Made by a program: the position numbers and the translations under genes
Assembly: GCF_000149955.1 (NCBI RefSeq)
Contig: NC_030990.1
Coordinates: forward strand, 1,054,001-1,118,000
DNA: 64,000 nucleotides
Reading direction: 5' to 3'
Source of the DNA: Fusarium oxysporum f. sp. lycopersici 4287
Lineage: Eukaryota > Ascomycota > Sordariomycetes > Hypocreales > Nectriaceae
In this document: positions 1 to 11,669 of the stretch, piece by piece
Layout of the letters: each line of letters starts with the position of its first letter
How positions within the stretch are numbered: position 1 is the stretch's first letter
Notes under the pieces: model-generated
Told to the model about the DNA's origin: nothing
The model's input: the letters and a program-made list of their open reading frames with translations, nothing else
Database searches by the model: none

Positions 1-644
1 TCATAGTGGAATGAATCGCAAAGATCGACATATTCAGACTCGACGCCCTGGTTAATGTTAGTGTGAAACTCATATATATAAGTAAACAGCGTGTTACTCA
101 CCTTATCCTGCAAAAGAGCCGCCATAAAACGACAGCTCAGTTTCTCACCGAAGCTGATAACACGATCCTTTGCTCTTGAGTTGATCTCAAGGTTAAATCG
201 CTTTGCAGCGACGATATACTCAACCAGCTCTTGACACTCATCCTTGATTGTCTGAATGAGTTTTCCACGTAGAGAAGGATCTTGGATGTAAGCCTCAGCA
301 GCAAAGACGTGATCGTTGCAGATATCAAGCATCAATCCACGAGCTTGCTCAACCAGTTCATTCTGCTGCTCCTCATCGACGCACATGGCGGCGCCGACAC
401 CTCTGAGCTTGCCATAGACGGCGAGTAGTCTATTGCGCCATTAGTACTCAGATCATGCCAATTGACGTTACAGAGAGTCTCTGTATATAAAAATACCAGA
501 GCATAGACGTACCGACTGGTGGTTCCTTCAGCTTTCTTGCCCGTGCTTCTGGCAGAGCAAACGACGATGACTCTGTTTTGAGACAAGCTGGCTCTATTGG
601 CGGGGTCAGTTACAGTCATACAAGACATTTTTAAGCCATTTCTC

Positions 645-680
<36 letters not shown>

Positions 681-900
681 TTCCATATCCAAACTTTTCG
701 GGGAAATATCATACCTGACAATATCTGTAGCAATCTGAACATTCTGGTTAGCAATGTGTATAAAAACCACAGAATAATGCCTCTCCGAAGCACAACGGGG
801 AACAACAAACCTTGTCCGGAAACTTGCCAACGCTTGTGCCGCCGAATTTTTGAACGACCCAGCCGAGAGACGGCGAATTGCTATGCGAGAGACCTCCCAT
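1..900 (-). CDS. HOM3: Aspartate kinase (aspartokinase), N-terminal part, cut by left edge
   Basis: Catalyses ATP-dependent phosphorylation of L-aspartate, the first step toward threonine, methionine and homoserine; cytosolic. Spliced exons on the minus strand are 900-811, 734-715, 593-513, 429-102 and 47-<1. They give about 188 residues of a family usually near 520. The N-terminus carries the aspartokinase signature VVQKFGGTSVGKFPDK, then IATDIVRASLSQNR, VIVVCSARSTGKKAEGTTSR and VYGKLRGVGAAM. The chosen ATG at 900 gives MGGLSHSNSPSLGWVVQKFG. Exon 2 is only 20 nt, but without it the conserved stretch is broken. Intron 2 holds a CTTT microsatellite. The C-terminal ACT (feedback) domains lie outside the window. 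Identification is firm; the exon junctions close the frame exactly and match the family. Confidence 0.93.
641..682. repeat. (CTTT)n microsatellite
   Basis: About nine tandem CTTT units (GAAA on the minus strand) lie inside intron 2 (714-594) of the aspartate kinase gene. Open reading through the repeat produces Lys/Glu/Arg-rich false protein in several frames. Unit number is likely to vary between strains. Confidence 0.95.
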
Positions 901-2605
901 GTTGCTTTTCTTCGATGTTCAAAATCAGATGTCAAAGATTCAAGTCTCCAAAACGTGGACCCCGGTTTTCTACTTTGTTCCCCAAGGTAAGGCTGGTTCA
1001 GAGAAAGTTAATGGTGGTGGAGTTCCTTTTTTTTCCGGCTGAGTAACAACGAGGGAAAAAAAAATTGAGCTCGATTGAGGCACTAATAAGGTACCGACCG
1101 ATCTTTTATTGAGGCACTGTACCCACGGACAAGCGCCGAGTCACCTCCGGAATTCCTGAAACAGTACTCTCAAGGTGAAGGGATACGAGAATCGTGGTAT
1201 AATATGATATGATTTGTAGAATGCGCTGGTGCAGTCGATAGATTGAATCGAATTGAAGTGTAAAGAGGCGCGAAGTGCAGATGGATGAGAGATCGACAGC
1301 GATTGTGTGCAATTGGCGTATTATCGAATACTGAAACCAGTACCAAATTGCAATCCCCTAAACAAAGATGAGAGTATATTTGGTGTTGATACAGTGACGG
1401 ACGGGTTGAGGCTCTGAATGCGAATATCCAATATTAAAGACTGGATATGAAATCAGTTGTCCGGGAACGGAGCTTGAGTTTCAAGATGATTAAGTGCGGC
1501 CAAGAACAACGCCTCCGTAGCAAACACTTCAGAAGAATGGTGATAGGTATGTATATATGAAGTTTCAAGAACCAAGAACTATAAATTAAGACGAGAAATA
1601 TTATTTATATATGGCTCATGCTGTAGCATCATACTATGGACTCTAGAGTCAGTGTTTGAGAACAAGACCGAAGTTGCCTCCGAAATAACAGCTCATACAA
1701 GGGTGCTCCCTCTATAACATTCGCTGTATGGTATGACTCGACCTTGCTACAGGTTCCGTCTTCGGCTTTGTCCTTCATTAGACACGTTTAGGTTAAGCTC
1801 ACTAAAGATTCATGACCCCCACTGCGCTAATGCTTAAGCTCCACTCAGGCTACCCCACCAGAGACGACTAACAACTCACTTACATGGTCATCAACAGTCA
1901 TTATACATAGAGCTCCGAGTGACTTGCCATTACAACAAAAGCACAATAGATTTTATCCAAGGGGTTGATCTATTCAATCTGACGAATGAAATCGAGAAAC
2001 CGTAAAACAAATCCGCTGCTGGCCAATCAGAGCTTAAACGCAGACTTTACAACTCTCGCATAGAGTAGTCAAGAACCTTTCGCCTGAGAGAGAATGGCAC
2101 GGTATTTAGGTACTCCTAACACACATTTGCTCATTCCTCTATTGCCGTTACCTCACCTACGAAGGAACAAGGGGATAATACGGAATGAGCCAAAAGCCTA
2201 CGAACAGTATATTGGACGATGTGGTAAAATCAACCCCTCCCAATGGTTCTCATGGTGCGCCTTTGCCAAACCCGACACCATTTATACTCAAAAACTCCAG
2301 AACCAAACCTTTCAGCTAATGTGTACACAGAAACAACCCCAATCCTCTATCTTCCAGGCCTGCTTCGCTCAGTTGGCCAAACTCAGCGCCCTTCACTTCC
2401 CGCTTCTGCCTCCAGGCCATCATCATGTCGTCGTTCCATCGTCCCATCATGTCTGGCAATTAGGAGACCCTCCTCTGGGAAACACTGACAACTGTATTAA
2501 TATAAATCACCCAAGGGTATAATCGATATCCCAATCCCGGAACGCCAATCCCCGTGTCAGGTAGGTAGACACACACATGGGCCTTTCGGCCTTACTTGAA
2601 ACCCT
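901..2605. other. Intergenic: aspartate kinase promoter and RFX 3' flank
   Basis: No gene seen in 1.7 kb. The left part is the upstream region of the minus-strand aspartate kinase and the right part is downstream of the RFX gene. A TGACTC motif (minus strand) lies at 1138-1143. A 142-codon open frame at 2094-2522 has no recognisable motif and poor fungal codon choice, so I do not call it. Confidence 0.7.
1138..1143 (-). promoter_or_regulatory. Candidate CPC1/GCN4 site (TGACTC)
   Basis: TGACTC on the minus strand, 238 bp upstream of the aspartate kinase ATG. This is the core bound by Gcn4/CPC1/CpcA bZIP factors, which activate amino-acid biosynthesis genes including HOM3 in yeast. A 6-bp match is weak on its own; the link to regulation is inference. 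Confidence 0.35.
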
Positions 2606-5432
2606 TCAAAGCTCATCAACAGTGAATTCTGCCCCTTCCAACAGGGCATGCTCCTGGTTGTCTGTGCCGGTGAAGCCAAACTTGTCCATGGGGAAGTCTT
2701 CCTCGGGCGTCCTAATACCGATTCCGCTATCGTCGTGGACATCGCCCCCACTCATACCCATCGAATTCTGGTTAGGTTTGTTGGCCGGGGGAAAAGGGGC
2801 ACGTTCCCCTTGGTTTTGTGATGAGTTGTTCAGGTTGAATTCGTCACTGCCGCTGCTGTATCGGGAGGGTTGCCGGCTCGTATCTTTTGTTGCTTGGGGT
2901 GGCGTGGGCGTTGTCGACCACGTTGTCTGGCTCCTTTTTTGCTTCATGAACCCTCCCTCCTCCACCATAAAGCAGACCAGTTCATCTATCCATGTTTTGG
3001 TCACCCACCATGAACTGAAGCTCTTACCCTGGTTCATGGTGAGGTCTCGCATCACAGCAGTACCAATTCTCTCGACGCATAGCATGATGTCGCTCGCTGA
3101 GGCGTAAGGAAACCTGGTCGGTAGACTGTTGAGGAATGTTACCCAACGATCAAGCTGATATGACTCGCCCTTTTCGCCGGAAGCTTCTGCGCCACCGTCG
3201 ACATCACTATCAGATGGCCGACCTTTGCGCGACAAAACATCTCCATATATAGTAAGGCATTCCACCTCCCAAGGCACGTCTGCAGGATCAACGAGATCTC
3301 GAATCTCGTTAAGCAGAAGATTCACAACATCGTCCATACCCCGAGTAGGAACACATTCGGCAATTTTTCGAGGCCGAATTGTTGTGATCCAGTCGATATA
3401 CATCTGATTGCGCTGCTCACGGGACGACAGAAAGTTAGCAGCAGCGTGAGCTGTCAAGTTGACTCTCAACGCGCGGTCGATAAGTCCAACAAAAAGTGCC
3501 GCGGGTCCCTCCTTAGCACGGATTACATGCTGTGGCTGGCCTTGGAAAGACTCGCGAATGTGCATCACCAGTCTGTCCGAAATGGACCTAAAAATATCCA
3601 ACACATACTTAGGAACAACCTGGAGTTTCAAACCAGATACGATGCTCATCATACGCTGGTAGAGGATGAAATCACACTCCTCAATCCAAGGAGCCAAGGC
3701 CGGGTTCCCAAATAGTTTTAACACAGGCATGGTGAGAGTCCCTTGGAAAGCACCATAAAGATGGAAGAAAGTCTTCTCTTTACAGAAACGGATACAATCG
3801 ACTAGTGATGTGCAGTGAGCGCGATACAATGCGAATAGAGACTTGGCAGCGTCGGGGTCGGTGCCTTGAGGGAGGTAAGGCTCGAGGTTAGGAAGAATAA
3901 GAGGTTCCTCAGGGTCAACAGGCCCCTCAGACTCGGGACGAAAGCTGAGTTCGAGCTGGGTCTTTGTTGTGCTGGAGCTGAGGTGGGCAATGTTGGCAAT
4001 CTGTGGCTGGTTGTAGATGCTACGTGACTGGAAGCCGGACTTTTGCAATACTGGGGCCGGGTTGGCCTCAGTGCTGCCAATTTGAGGGGACGGAAGGGCC
4101 CCTTGGCTCAAACTGATAGTCGTTTGTGAAGGAAGAGTGCTATTTCTGTTAGCAAGCACATACAAATTACGGTCAGGGATAAAGCTAACTTGAAGCTTTG
4201 AGTGAAGGCCGGGGGTTCTGGGAGAGCGCGGGTTGGCTGCACTGAAGGCTCCCTAACCTCGGCTTGGTCCTCCTTGAGTGTGAAGTTCACATAATGATAT
4301 TTGGACTCTCCGCGAACACCGAGTCGCCGTGTCTTTAGACCGGGAAACAACACCCTAACAAGCTTCCCGAAGCTAGCGGGATTAAGTACGGTGATTCTTT
4401 CGGTAGCGCATCTCGACGCGTAGTTGGCGTATACTCGTCCTCGAGGAACGGAACCCTTGCCCCTTTCACAAACCCCATGGATCCTATAGGACGATTAGCA
4501 TGCCTGTTGCAAATATGGAAAACATTTCACGACATACCAGAGCATTGCAAACACCTGTCGGGTTCGCTCTGAGTTTGGACCTCGCTCATTTCCATGAAGC
4601 TCGCTGGCCACGTCAGGAAGGCTGCGATGCTCGTTGGCTTTGAATAGAGCTCTCATTTCAATCTCGTTGTTTGCACTCGATCTATTGGACGCGGGCTTTG
4701 GGGCTCCAATCATTCCAGCAAAGGAATTCTCATCATTATCGTCCCTCTCCATCATTTGGCTATCTCCCTCGGTGAAACTGGCATGGCTGTTATACTGCTC
4801 AGCGGGTAACGGGTGCCGTTGCATGGGGTGTTTTGGTTGTTGGTATTGCATCTGGTGACCCATTGGTGCACTCATCGAAGCATCCATCGAGTACTCCTGG
4901 CTCGCTTGGAGCTGCTGAGCCATCATAATATCCTCTGCTGACATTTGAGGCGTGTTCATATCCTTAACCTGGGCATGGCCGTGGACGTGTGCATTTGGGT
5001 GCACTTGACCATTTGGATGAACCTGTCCATGCTGGGCCGGTATCCATTGCCCGCTGTACATGTCTGAAGCGTCGGCAAAGGCAGGCTGCTCTAAGCTGTT
5101 GAGTGAAGCTGTTGAAGCACGGGATAACGGTCGTCGTGTCGATCTAATGGCGGCGCGGGTGGTTGGACCTTGAGCTTGATTCTGGTCTGTTATATCCACT
5201 GAATTAAATTTGTCAACAGACGGAGGCTTTATGGTTTTGCATGAATAAGATGAGGGGAGGTTATGCTTTAGCAGCGAAGTTAAAGCTTGTTATGTTGTGT
5301 TGTGTTTGGACTTTCCGAGTGAGTGGCGCGTCGGTATTAGGAGCATCAAGCAGGAGGAGATGAGGTTGTTTGGGCATGGGGTTGTCGGGGAAGAAAAACA
5401 AGGGAGAAAGTAAACTTACTGTTATGCTCCAT
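2606..5432 (-). CDS. RFX1: RFX-family winged-helix transcription factor
   Basis: Nuclear DNA-binding protein of the RFX/Crt1 family, which binds X-box DNA. Yeast Crt1 represses DNA-damage and ribonucleotide reductase genes; the filamentous homologues act in DNA repair and cell-cycle control. Exons are 5432-5420, 5198-4538, 4483-4191 and 4146-2606, giving 835 aa. Residues 1-190 are Gln/His/Met-rich and low complexity. The RFX DNA-binding domain spans the exon 2/3 junction (about 205-290) with ERTRQVFAMLW, GKGSVPRGRVYANYASRC and LGVRGESKYHYVNF. The long C-terminal part is the conserved fungal RFX extension and dimerisation region. The first exon codes only MEHN plus one base, joined by a 221-nt intron so that A|TG restores Met-5. 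No in-frame ATG precedes the domain unless this exon is used or translation starts at Met-5. Confidence 0.92.
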
Positions 5433-7324
5433 ACTTAATTGAGGTACGAGACGAGACTGGGCTGGACTGGGCTGAACCGACCGGGACTTTGTGTTGATTT
5501 GGTTGACGGAAGAGAGGAATTTGTGGGCGGGCTAAACAACAAACATTGGCTGGGCTGGGGTGTTCGGATGCGCCGACGTCAATAACAATGAAACTCGAGG
5601 GTGAAAAAGGGACCTCAAAAGAGTCGCGAGAAAAGAAAAAAGACCAGCAGAAGCTGAATAGAAAGAAACTCGTTTCAAAGATGCCGCGCAAGGAGCTACT
5701 CGGGTGCAATTTTGGCGCGGCGCTGAGGGTAACAATTTGTCGTTCCTGGAGCTGTTGTTGTCCTTGTTTTGTCGTTGCGAGGTCAACGAGAAATGGATGG
5801 TCGGTGGTTCAGTTCAGTTAGGTAATCCTGCTCGCAGCCAGAGCGGGGACGATATCCACTTGTTCTATTGGCTTGTCTCACTCGGCTCTCATTGGAAGGG
5901 TATGGTAAATTAGCCGAAATTCCTGTTATGATGAGAAACGAGATTTGACTGGCTGCGAATCGCTTCTTTTACGATGCTCTCGATCTGTGTTTTGAGGCTT
6001 GAAACTGCTATGCCCTCCCCGGCCAAAGGTGCTCACAGCGAGAACTTGGATGTGTTCTCAGTTATGGAGGAGATCATCGTTGCCCTTAACAGCCCATGAT
6101 CGTCCATTGCAACGTGAATAGTCGTGGACAGAGACTGGTTCAACCTCGATCCAAGTTCTTGGCAGAGGTTCAGTTGTCCAGGAAAGATGTGAGATGTGAA
6201 GCACATGCTCTGCGTATAATATGTGCACGAGATCGCGATTACAGTCACAATCCGCAAGGGAAACAAACGAGACAGATAAATACGCCTGGCCCTGGACAAC
6301 CGTCGAGACATCTGCCTAACGAAACGACACAAGGACGGTGAGTATCTTGGTGTTATTAAGAGTCCAGATGATTACTATACATATTCTTTCTTCTATCACG
6401 AATTCTGCAAGCTGGTAGCAGCCCATCCATACAAATATCACGACATTGTACTTTGCTTGCTTGCATCTGCCACAATTTATTGTGCCTCGACCCTAGAGCA
6501 TAACAGTATGTATGTTAGATATCCTGGAACCACTTATGATGGATATATACATATATCCATATTTCCACACGTTACCACTGTAGAATCCAATACTCTGAGC
6601 CTTATGCAAGTTTCCTCCATCCCGCTGTATGTAGCCTCCAAACCCTTGGTGTTTGCTCCTTGAATGATGTAATTCCTTTCATGTGCTGTCATTTTTGCTG
6701 TAGGTACATGTGATGGTGCACAATGGCGCTAGGGAACAAAGTACACTGCGTCATACCTGTAATCGTCAAATCTGACGTATAAGGTGTTCATGGATTGCTC
6801 TGTCTATCAGGAGATTTGTATTTGTGACCAAAAATTGAAATAGTTAGCTGCAAAATATACAGTATTTATAATAATATAATCTGATACAGTTTTCATACTA
6901 ACGAGTAAATATTCATCACCTGCACAACATCACAAGCCTCAAACGTCTTGCTGATCAACTTAGCACTTCATTTCGCAAAAACCCCCGAACTTACAGGGTC
7001 ACAAGCCACTGACACACAGTCACTCTCGGTCATTGTCACTGATTGACTCCGCGTCAATTTTCTTCCTGCTTCCAAGATTCGCTAGGCCCTGTACCTCAGT
7101 GATTGGGTTCCATATCTTCCCCCCCCATCTCAGCTGCAGCTAGCGCCGCGATAAAAGCTGCCCTCTTCCAGCCCATTCAACTCCTCTTACGTATTGGACG
7201 CTAAGTTAGCTATTTCAATACACCACACAACCAACCCCTCCAACACCTTTTTTTCCAACTCTCTCACAGCATCACAACTTTGTCTGACAAAACCACACAT
7301 ACACAGAATCAACTACAACCAAAA
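5433..7324. promoter_or_regulatory. Shared upstream region of RFX (minus) and YOP1 (plus)
   Basis: 1.9 kb between two divergent genes with no supportable gene. It includes an imperfect X-box-like palindrome near 5774 and a pyrimidine-rich stretch just before YOP1 (around 7110-7320). Short open frames at 5546-5821, 6096-6341 and 6457-6663 have no motif and are not called. Confidence 0.6.
5774..5787. promoter_or_regulatory. X-box-like imperfect palindrome
   Basis: GTTGCGAGGTCAAC resembles the RFX target GTTGCC-NN-GGCAAC, with outer GTTGC and CAAC half-site bases kept and mismatches in the centre. It lies about 340 bp upstream of the RFX gene's own ATG. Yeast CRT1 is autorepressed through X-boxes in its promoter, so autoregulation is a reasonable but unproven inference. 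Confidence 0.35.
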
Positions 7325-8101
7325 ATGTCCGCCCAAGATAAGGCTCAGCAATACCTTGGTCAGCTCGACCGCGAGGTACGCATGTCCCCTCACTCCGCGA
7401 TTATAGCCGCCGCATTGTAGTCGAGCACAAATTGCGCAACGTTACCTTGCAAAATGCTGACGGTGATGCCATTCGTATAGCTCTCCAAGTACCCCGCCCT
7501 CAACAACCTCGAGAAGCAGGCTGGTGTTCCCAAGGCCTATGCCGCCATCGGTGTCGGCGCTCTCTACTTCTTCCTCATTATCTTCAACCTCGGAGGCCAG
7601 CTTCTGACCAACTTGGCTGGTTTCGTCATCCCCGGCTACTACTCTCTTGGTGCTCTCTTCACCCACAACAAGGAGGATGATACTCAGTGGTTGACTGTAC
7701 GTGGCCTTTTCCCTACCATCGGAGCTGATTCCGGGCTTTGCCGAGGCTTCCTACGATCACAAGCGGTCGCTAACTAGTTTTACAGTATTGGGTCGTCTTC
7801 TCTCTTTTCACTGTGATTGAGAGCTTCGTCCAGGTCGTCTACTGGTTCCCCTTCTACTTCGTCTTCAAGTTTATCTTCCTCCTCTGGCTCTCTCTCCCTG
7901 CCTTCCGGTAAGTTGCCATGCGGGTCTTGCTGCCCCGCTATTCGGAGGATTTGCTTCAAGTACTGACAGAAACTGAATAGGGGTGCTGAGCTCATCTTCC
8001 GATCTTTCCTGGCCCCTACCCTCGGCCGATACTTCCAGCAGACCGGCTCGACTGCCTCTGGCCTCCGTGCCAAGGCTGACGGCCTCGACAAGACCGAGTA
8101 A
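7325..8101 (+). CDS. YOP1: YOP1, DP1/REEP/TB2-HVA22 ER-shaping protein
   Basis: Integral membrane protein that inserts as two hydrophobic hairpins and curves ER membrane into tubules, acting with reticulons and Sey1. Exons are 7325-7375, 7481-7696, 7786-7907 and 7981-8101, giving 169 aa, the usual length. The start is MSAQDKAQQYLGQLDRE, followed by LSKYPALNNLEKQAGVPKAY. Hydrophobic hairpins follow at about 38-75 and 92-130. The TB2/DP1 signature appears as GYYSLGALF and TQWLTYWVVFSLFTVIE. All four exons close in frame. It is divergent from the RFX gene and followed in the same direction by MID1. Confidence 0.96.
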
Positions 8102-9119
8102 ACGGCCTCCAAGGTTTAGCTTGATCGCCAAACTAATTCTTGTGAATTGTCGCATGCCCCGGATCAAGCAATCTCGGTACTAGAGGAACAGGAAATGGTT
8201 ATTTATAGGAACTACTCAGCTTCAAAACCACGCTACGCAAATTGGAGGGGATGAGAAGGAGGACCGGCCAGGATTAAGATTTATACCAGCTAGAGAAGCT
8301 GTATTGGACTGCTGGGTTGTTCGGGAAGACCCGTGTCGTGTGGATGACTTTGTGTGATGAATGAATGCACTGGAAATATCTTGCTTTGCTTTGAGAGGCT
8401 CTTTTTGGAGCTTCATGAGAACACGTATTGCCGCTAATCCGTTTGCTTACCCCACATCTTTGGTTTTGCAATTGAATACCTATGGTATCGGGGATTTTGT
8501 TCTATAAACATTCAACTGCAACTGTCGCGTGCTCAGTTGCTCAGCTGTCTCAAAATGTTAACATATATTGCTATGTCACTAATCGTCAACCTCTCACTGG
8601 TGGCCAAGCTCCAAGCTTGTTGGTCTACGATCTTAGCCGATCTGGCCTGACTTGACATACACTTGACGTAGTGGTAAGCAGTGGCCACAGAACCCTTTTT
8701 TTAGTGGCCCGAGCTTTGTACCCGTTTGCCCAGACCCAAAAAGACCCGAACCGATTGTTAGAGCTGAGTGTGCCTGTGGCTGTGCTGTTCCCGAATTAAC
8801 CTCTCACTGCGCCTCACTTCCCCTTGCGACCCTCGACTCCTTGGCGCATCAACAAGTTGGACGGCACATGCTTGTCAGCCGTAACGAGTGGCATCTTATC
8901 GTGGGCTGAACCATTCAATTTGTTTCGTATTTTCCATCTTTTCACCACGACAACTAATGCTCTCCACGATTCGATCTTGTGAGAGCTCACGATGATAACT
9001 CGCAGCCAATAACAACCACATGCGACGAAAACCCCACGTTCATTTGCTGATTTCGTGTCGATAAATCAAGCTCGAACTCAACGAAACGGCAAAAGCCCCT
9101 GGAGGGAAAGGCCACAATC
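8102..9119. other. Intergenic: YOP1 3' flank and MID1 promoter
   Basis: 1.0 kb between two plus-strand genes. No gene, structured RNA or repeat was recognised. Confidence 0.7.
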
Positions 9120-11025
9120 ATGATACCCAATCCGCCCATATTAAGACCGTCCACGTCGATAATTACGTATCTATCAATTCTGGTATTGAGCTTGATGCTC
9201 TGCGCTCCTGGATACACCGAAGCTACACTTTCATCTCCCAACTCTGTCTTCGATTTTGAAACACTCATCGAACGGAGCGATACATCGGACTTGATATACG
9301 AGCCAGAGTTTGCGGCATTTGATCGCAGTATTATTGGCCGTGCCCCCCTAGAACAACCGTTATTAACGAATAATGGCCCCGATAGTAGATCGATAATTCC
9401 TGGAGGGACTGTTTGTTATATTGTGGATAAGAAGACGTTGTTTGGGAAGGACAAGAGGGATGATGATCATAAAACGAATGGGGAGGCCGGGCATCAGAAT
9501 TCTCGTCGAGCAGAGACAAAGACAGTCTATGTGTCTGCCAATACTTGTTCCAGGCCAACTCTAAAGACGAAAGACAAGAGCGGGAAAACAGAACTGGCAC
9601 CACAACTCAGTCTTTATACTTCCACAACAAACAAGGTCAAGTGTCCAACGGCAGGGAATTACAACAAGTCAAATCCCGATACTGCCAGGATACCGTTCGA
9701 CGAGGGCGCAGTTATGCTAACTATGAATGCTACCAATGACATATACATCAGCGTTGTGGCTCCGAATTTGACAAAGGCCGGTGGAGAATACAAATACCAG
9801 ATCGCCATTTCTTTTGACGAGTACTACCACAACTACGATGCCAAAAATGGCACTGCTCAACTACTGTTGATGGACTTTGACTCAACATCAGCCCTCCTTT
9901 TCACCAGCGATTTGACTCAGGACTCGGACGAGACCCAGCAGATCATGAAGAGGCCGCCGCCTTATCAGATATTTATTGGGGACGAGAAATTAAGATCCAT
10001 CGATGGTCTGCGACATTCAACCTGTGGCTTAGCGGACCACGCGGAAATTTGGGCCAACGATAAGAAGACTGGACGACACAACGATCTCGTTACGACTGGC
10101 CTTACGACACGAGGACAAGGAGGATTGCCCAAGCAGCAATTCCTGGTTGCAGGGCTCAACCACAGTACCACCTACTCGGGAATCCTTGTCAAGATGCCTG
10201 ATAGTGATAGCAAACGAGATACCAAGTCTGGGCGCACAATAGGCGGTGGAGGCACTGTCTACAAGGCCACCACGTTTGAGACTTCATCCAGTAAGATCAA
10301 TCGCACTTCAAGTTGCCCGAACATTAGCTAACCCATCACCAGGCACAAACTGTAAGATGGTTACGAATCTGGACTTCTGCAACGAGACACAATATGCCGT
10401 TCCTGGCAACGACAAAAAATTCAACAATACTGCTCTGGCCAAGCATTACGATGATTACGCCAGAAAAATGTACGCCAATTTCGAAAAAGTCATGATGCAA
10501 GTACCCTGCGAAGCGCCCCCTGAGTCTCGCTACTCGCTAGCACGAGATTGCGACGAGTGCCGTGAGGCTTACAAGCGTTGGCTCTGCACCGTCACGATCC
10601 CTCGCTGCGAGGATGTTATGGGTGGCAGCAGATATAGCGTTGTTCGCGACGCTTTTCAAGCCTTTCCCAATGGAACAACGCTTCCTGATAATTTCCGCAA
10701 GGGCCTCAAAGCCGCAGCAAATAACTCCTCGCGTAACGCCTGGATCGACGAAACCGTCAAGCCTGGTCCGTACAAGGAGTTGCTCCCCTGCGAGGACGTC
10801 TGCTACGAAGTTGTTCAAGCATGTCCCGCTGCGATAGGCTTCACCTGTCCACAACCTGGATTCCCAAGTTTCAGTGTGAGCTACGGACGGCGGAATCCGG
10901 ATATTTCGAGTATAACATGTAACTACCCCGGCGAGCCAAGGACGAGAGTTAGTGCAGGTCTAGTTGTTCGGCCAAGCTCTGTTGCGCTCGGTGCTGTGTC
11001 ATTGATGGTCTGGTTGATACTATAA
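9120..11025 (+). CDS. MID1: MID1, stretch-activated calcium channel regulatory subunit
   Basis: Plasma-membrane/ER glycoprotein that works with the Cch1 pore in high-affinity calcium uptake during stress, mating and cell-wall challenge. Exons are 9120-10290 and 10343-11025, giving 617 aa. Residues 1-35 form a signal peptide (hydrophobic core ILVLSLMLCAPG). The middle holds many N-X-S/T sites (NATND, NLTK, NGTAQ, NHSTT). The C-terminal third is Cys-rich with conserved Cys in DCDECREAYKRWLC, PRCEDV, PCEDVCYEVVQACP and FTCPQPGF, the diagnostic Mid1 domain. A hydrophobic tail ends in LGAVSLMVWLIL, which may be a GPI-like or membrane-anchor end. The 52-nt intron splits a Ser codon. It may connect functionally, not physically, with CNB1 at 45.4 kb. 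Confidence 0.93.
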
Positions 11026-11264
11026 GAGGTGTATATCTTGTTTCTTGGGTATGCTGGGCGTTTTTTTGTTAGAGGGACTTCAGCGGAGATGCATCTGAGA
11101 TTAATTCCAGCGACAGTCTGAATTTCGTGTCAAGGTTAAGATGCTCATACATTTATACAAGTAAGGTTATTTTGAATAACATGAGCGATTTGGTATCAGT
11201 ATCCTACACAGAACTACTAAAGACAATGGGTTGCTTTGAACCCCCGTAATCTCATTTATACGCT

Positions 11265-11669
11265 TTAAGCCTTATTTGCCTTTGTCACAGCATCATAATC
11301 CTTGATAGTTGTCTCAAGCTTCTCAATCGTTGCTATTCATTCATTCGTTAGCCCCCATATCTTCTCAAATTCTGTCTTGTGACCAACCTTCTCGCTCCGC
11401 ACGGATCTCATCTGTCTCAAGTTTCACCCAAGTCCAGTAAGCCAACTGGTACGTAAAGACAGCAATGAGAAGTGTCTTTGCGATAGGTCGTGTGAATGTA
11501 CGATAGAATTGGGACTGCAAGATTGTCAACATAAGCCTTACGAATACTTTTGCAAACATACCACTGGGCTTGGTGGCTTATTCGCATATGTTCGTCTAGC
11601 AACCCCTCTCATATGTAGGTTTCTAGACGTAATCATAGGCCGTAGCCTTGTTAAAGTTGTTGAAATCAT
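11265..11669 (-). CDS. Small mitochondrial membrane protein (100 aa), unidentified
   Basis: Not recognised as a named family. Exons are 11669-11562, 11514-11388 and 11332-11265, with 47- and 55-nt introns having GTATGT/GTTGGT donors and TTGCAG/AATAG acceptors. Together they close exactly on TAA. Residues 1-36 are rich in Arg/Ser/Thr with no acidic residue (MISTTLTRLRPMITSRNLHM then RGVARRTYANKPPSPV), a good matrix-targeting presequence. One membrane segment lies at about 52-68 (TLLIAVFTYQLAYWTWV). The tail is charged and helical (RAEREATIEKLETTIKDYDA), a likely short coiled coil. The layout suggests an inner-membrane assembly factor or small respiratory or ATP-synthase-associated subunit; that role is inference. 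It lies tail-to-tail with MID1. Confidence 0.72.

Noticed and set aside
332..808. 158-codon minus-strand open frame with a Lys/Glu/Arg repeat
   Set aside because: It reads through introns 2 and 3 of the aspartate kinase gene, including the microsatellite. Only the VIVVCSARSTGKKAEGTTSR part is real exon.
2094..2522. 142-codon plus-strand open frame
   Set aside because: No motif, no believable codon preference, no splice support; it lies in 3' flank and promoter DNA.
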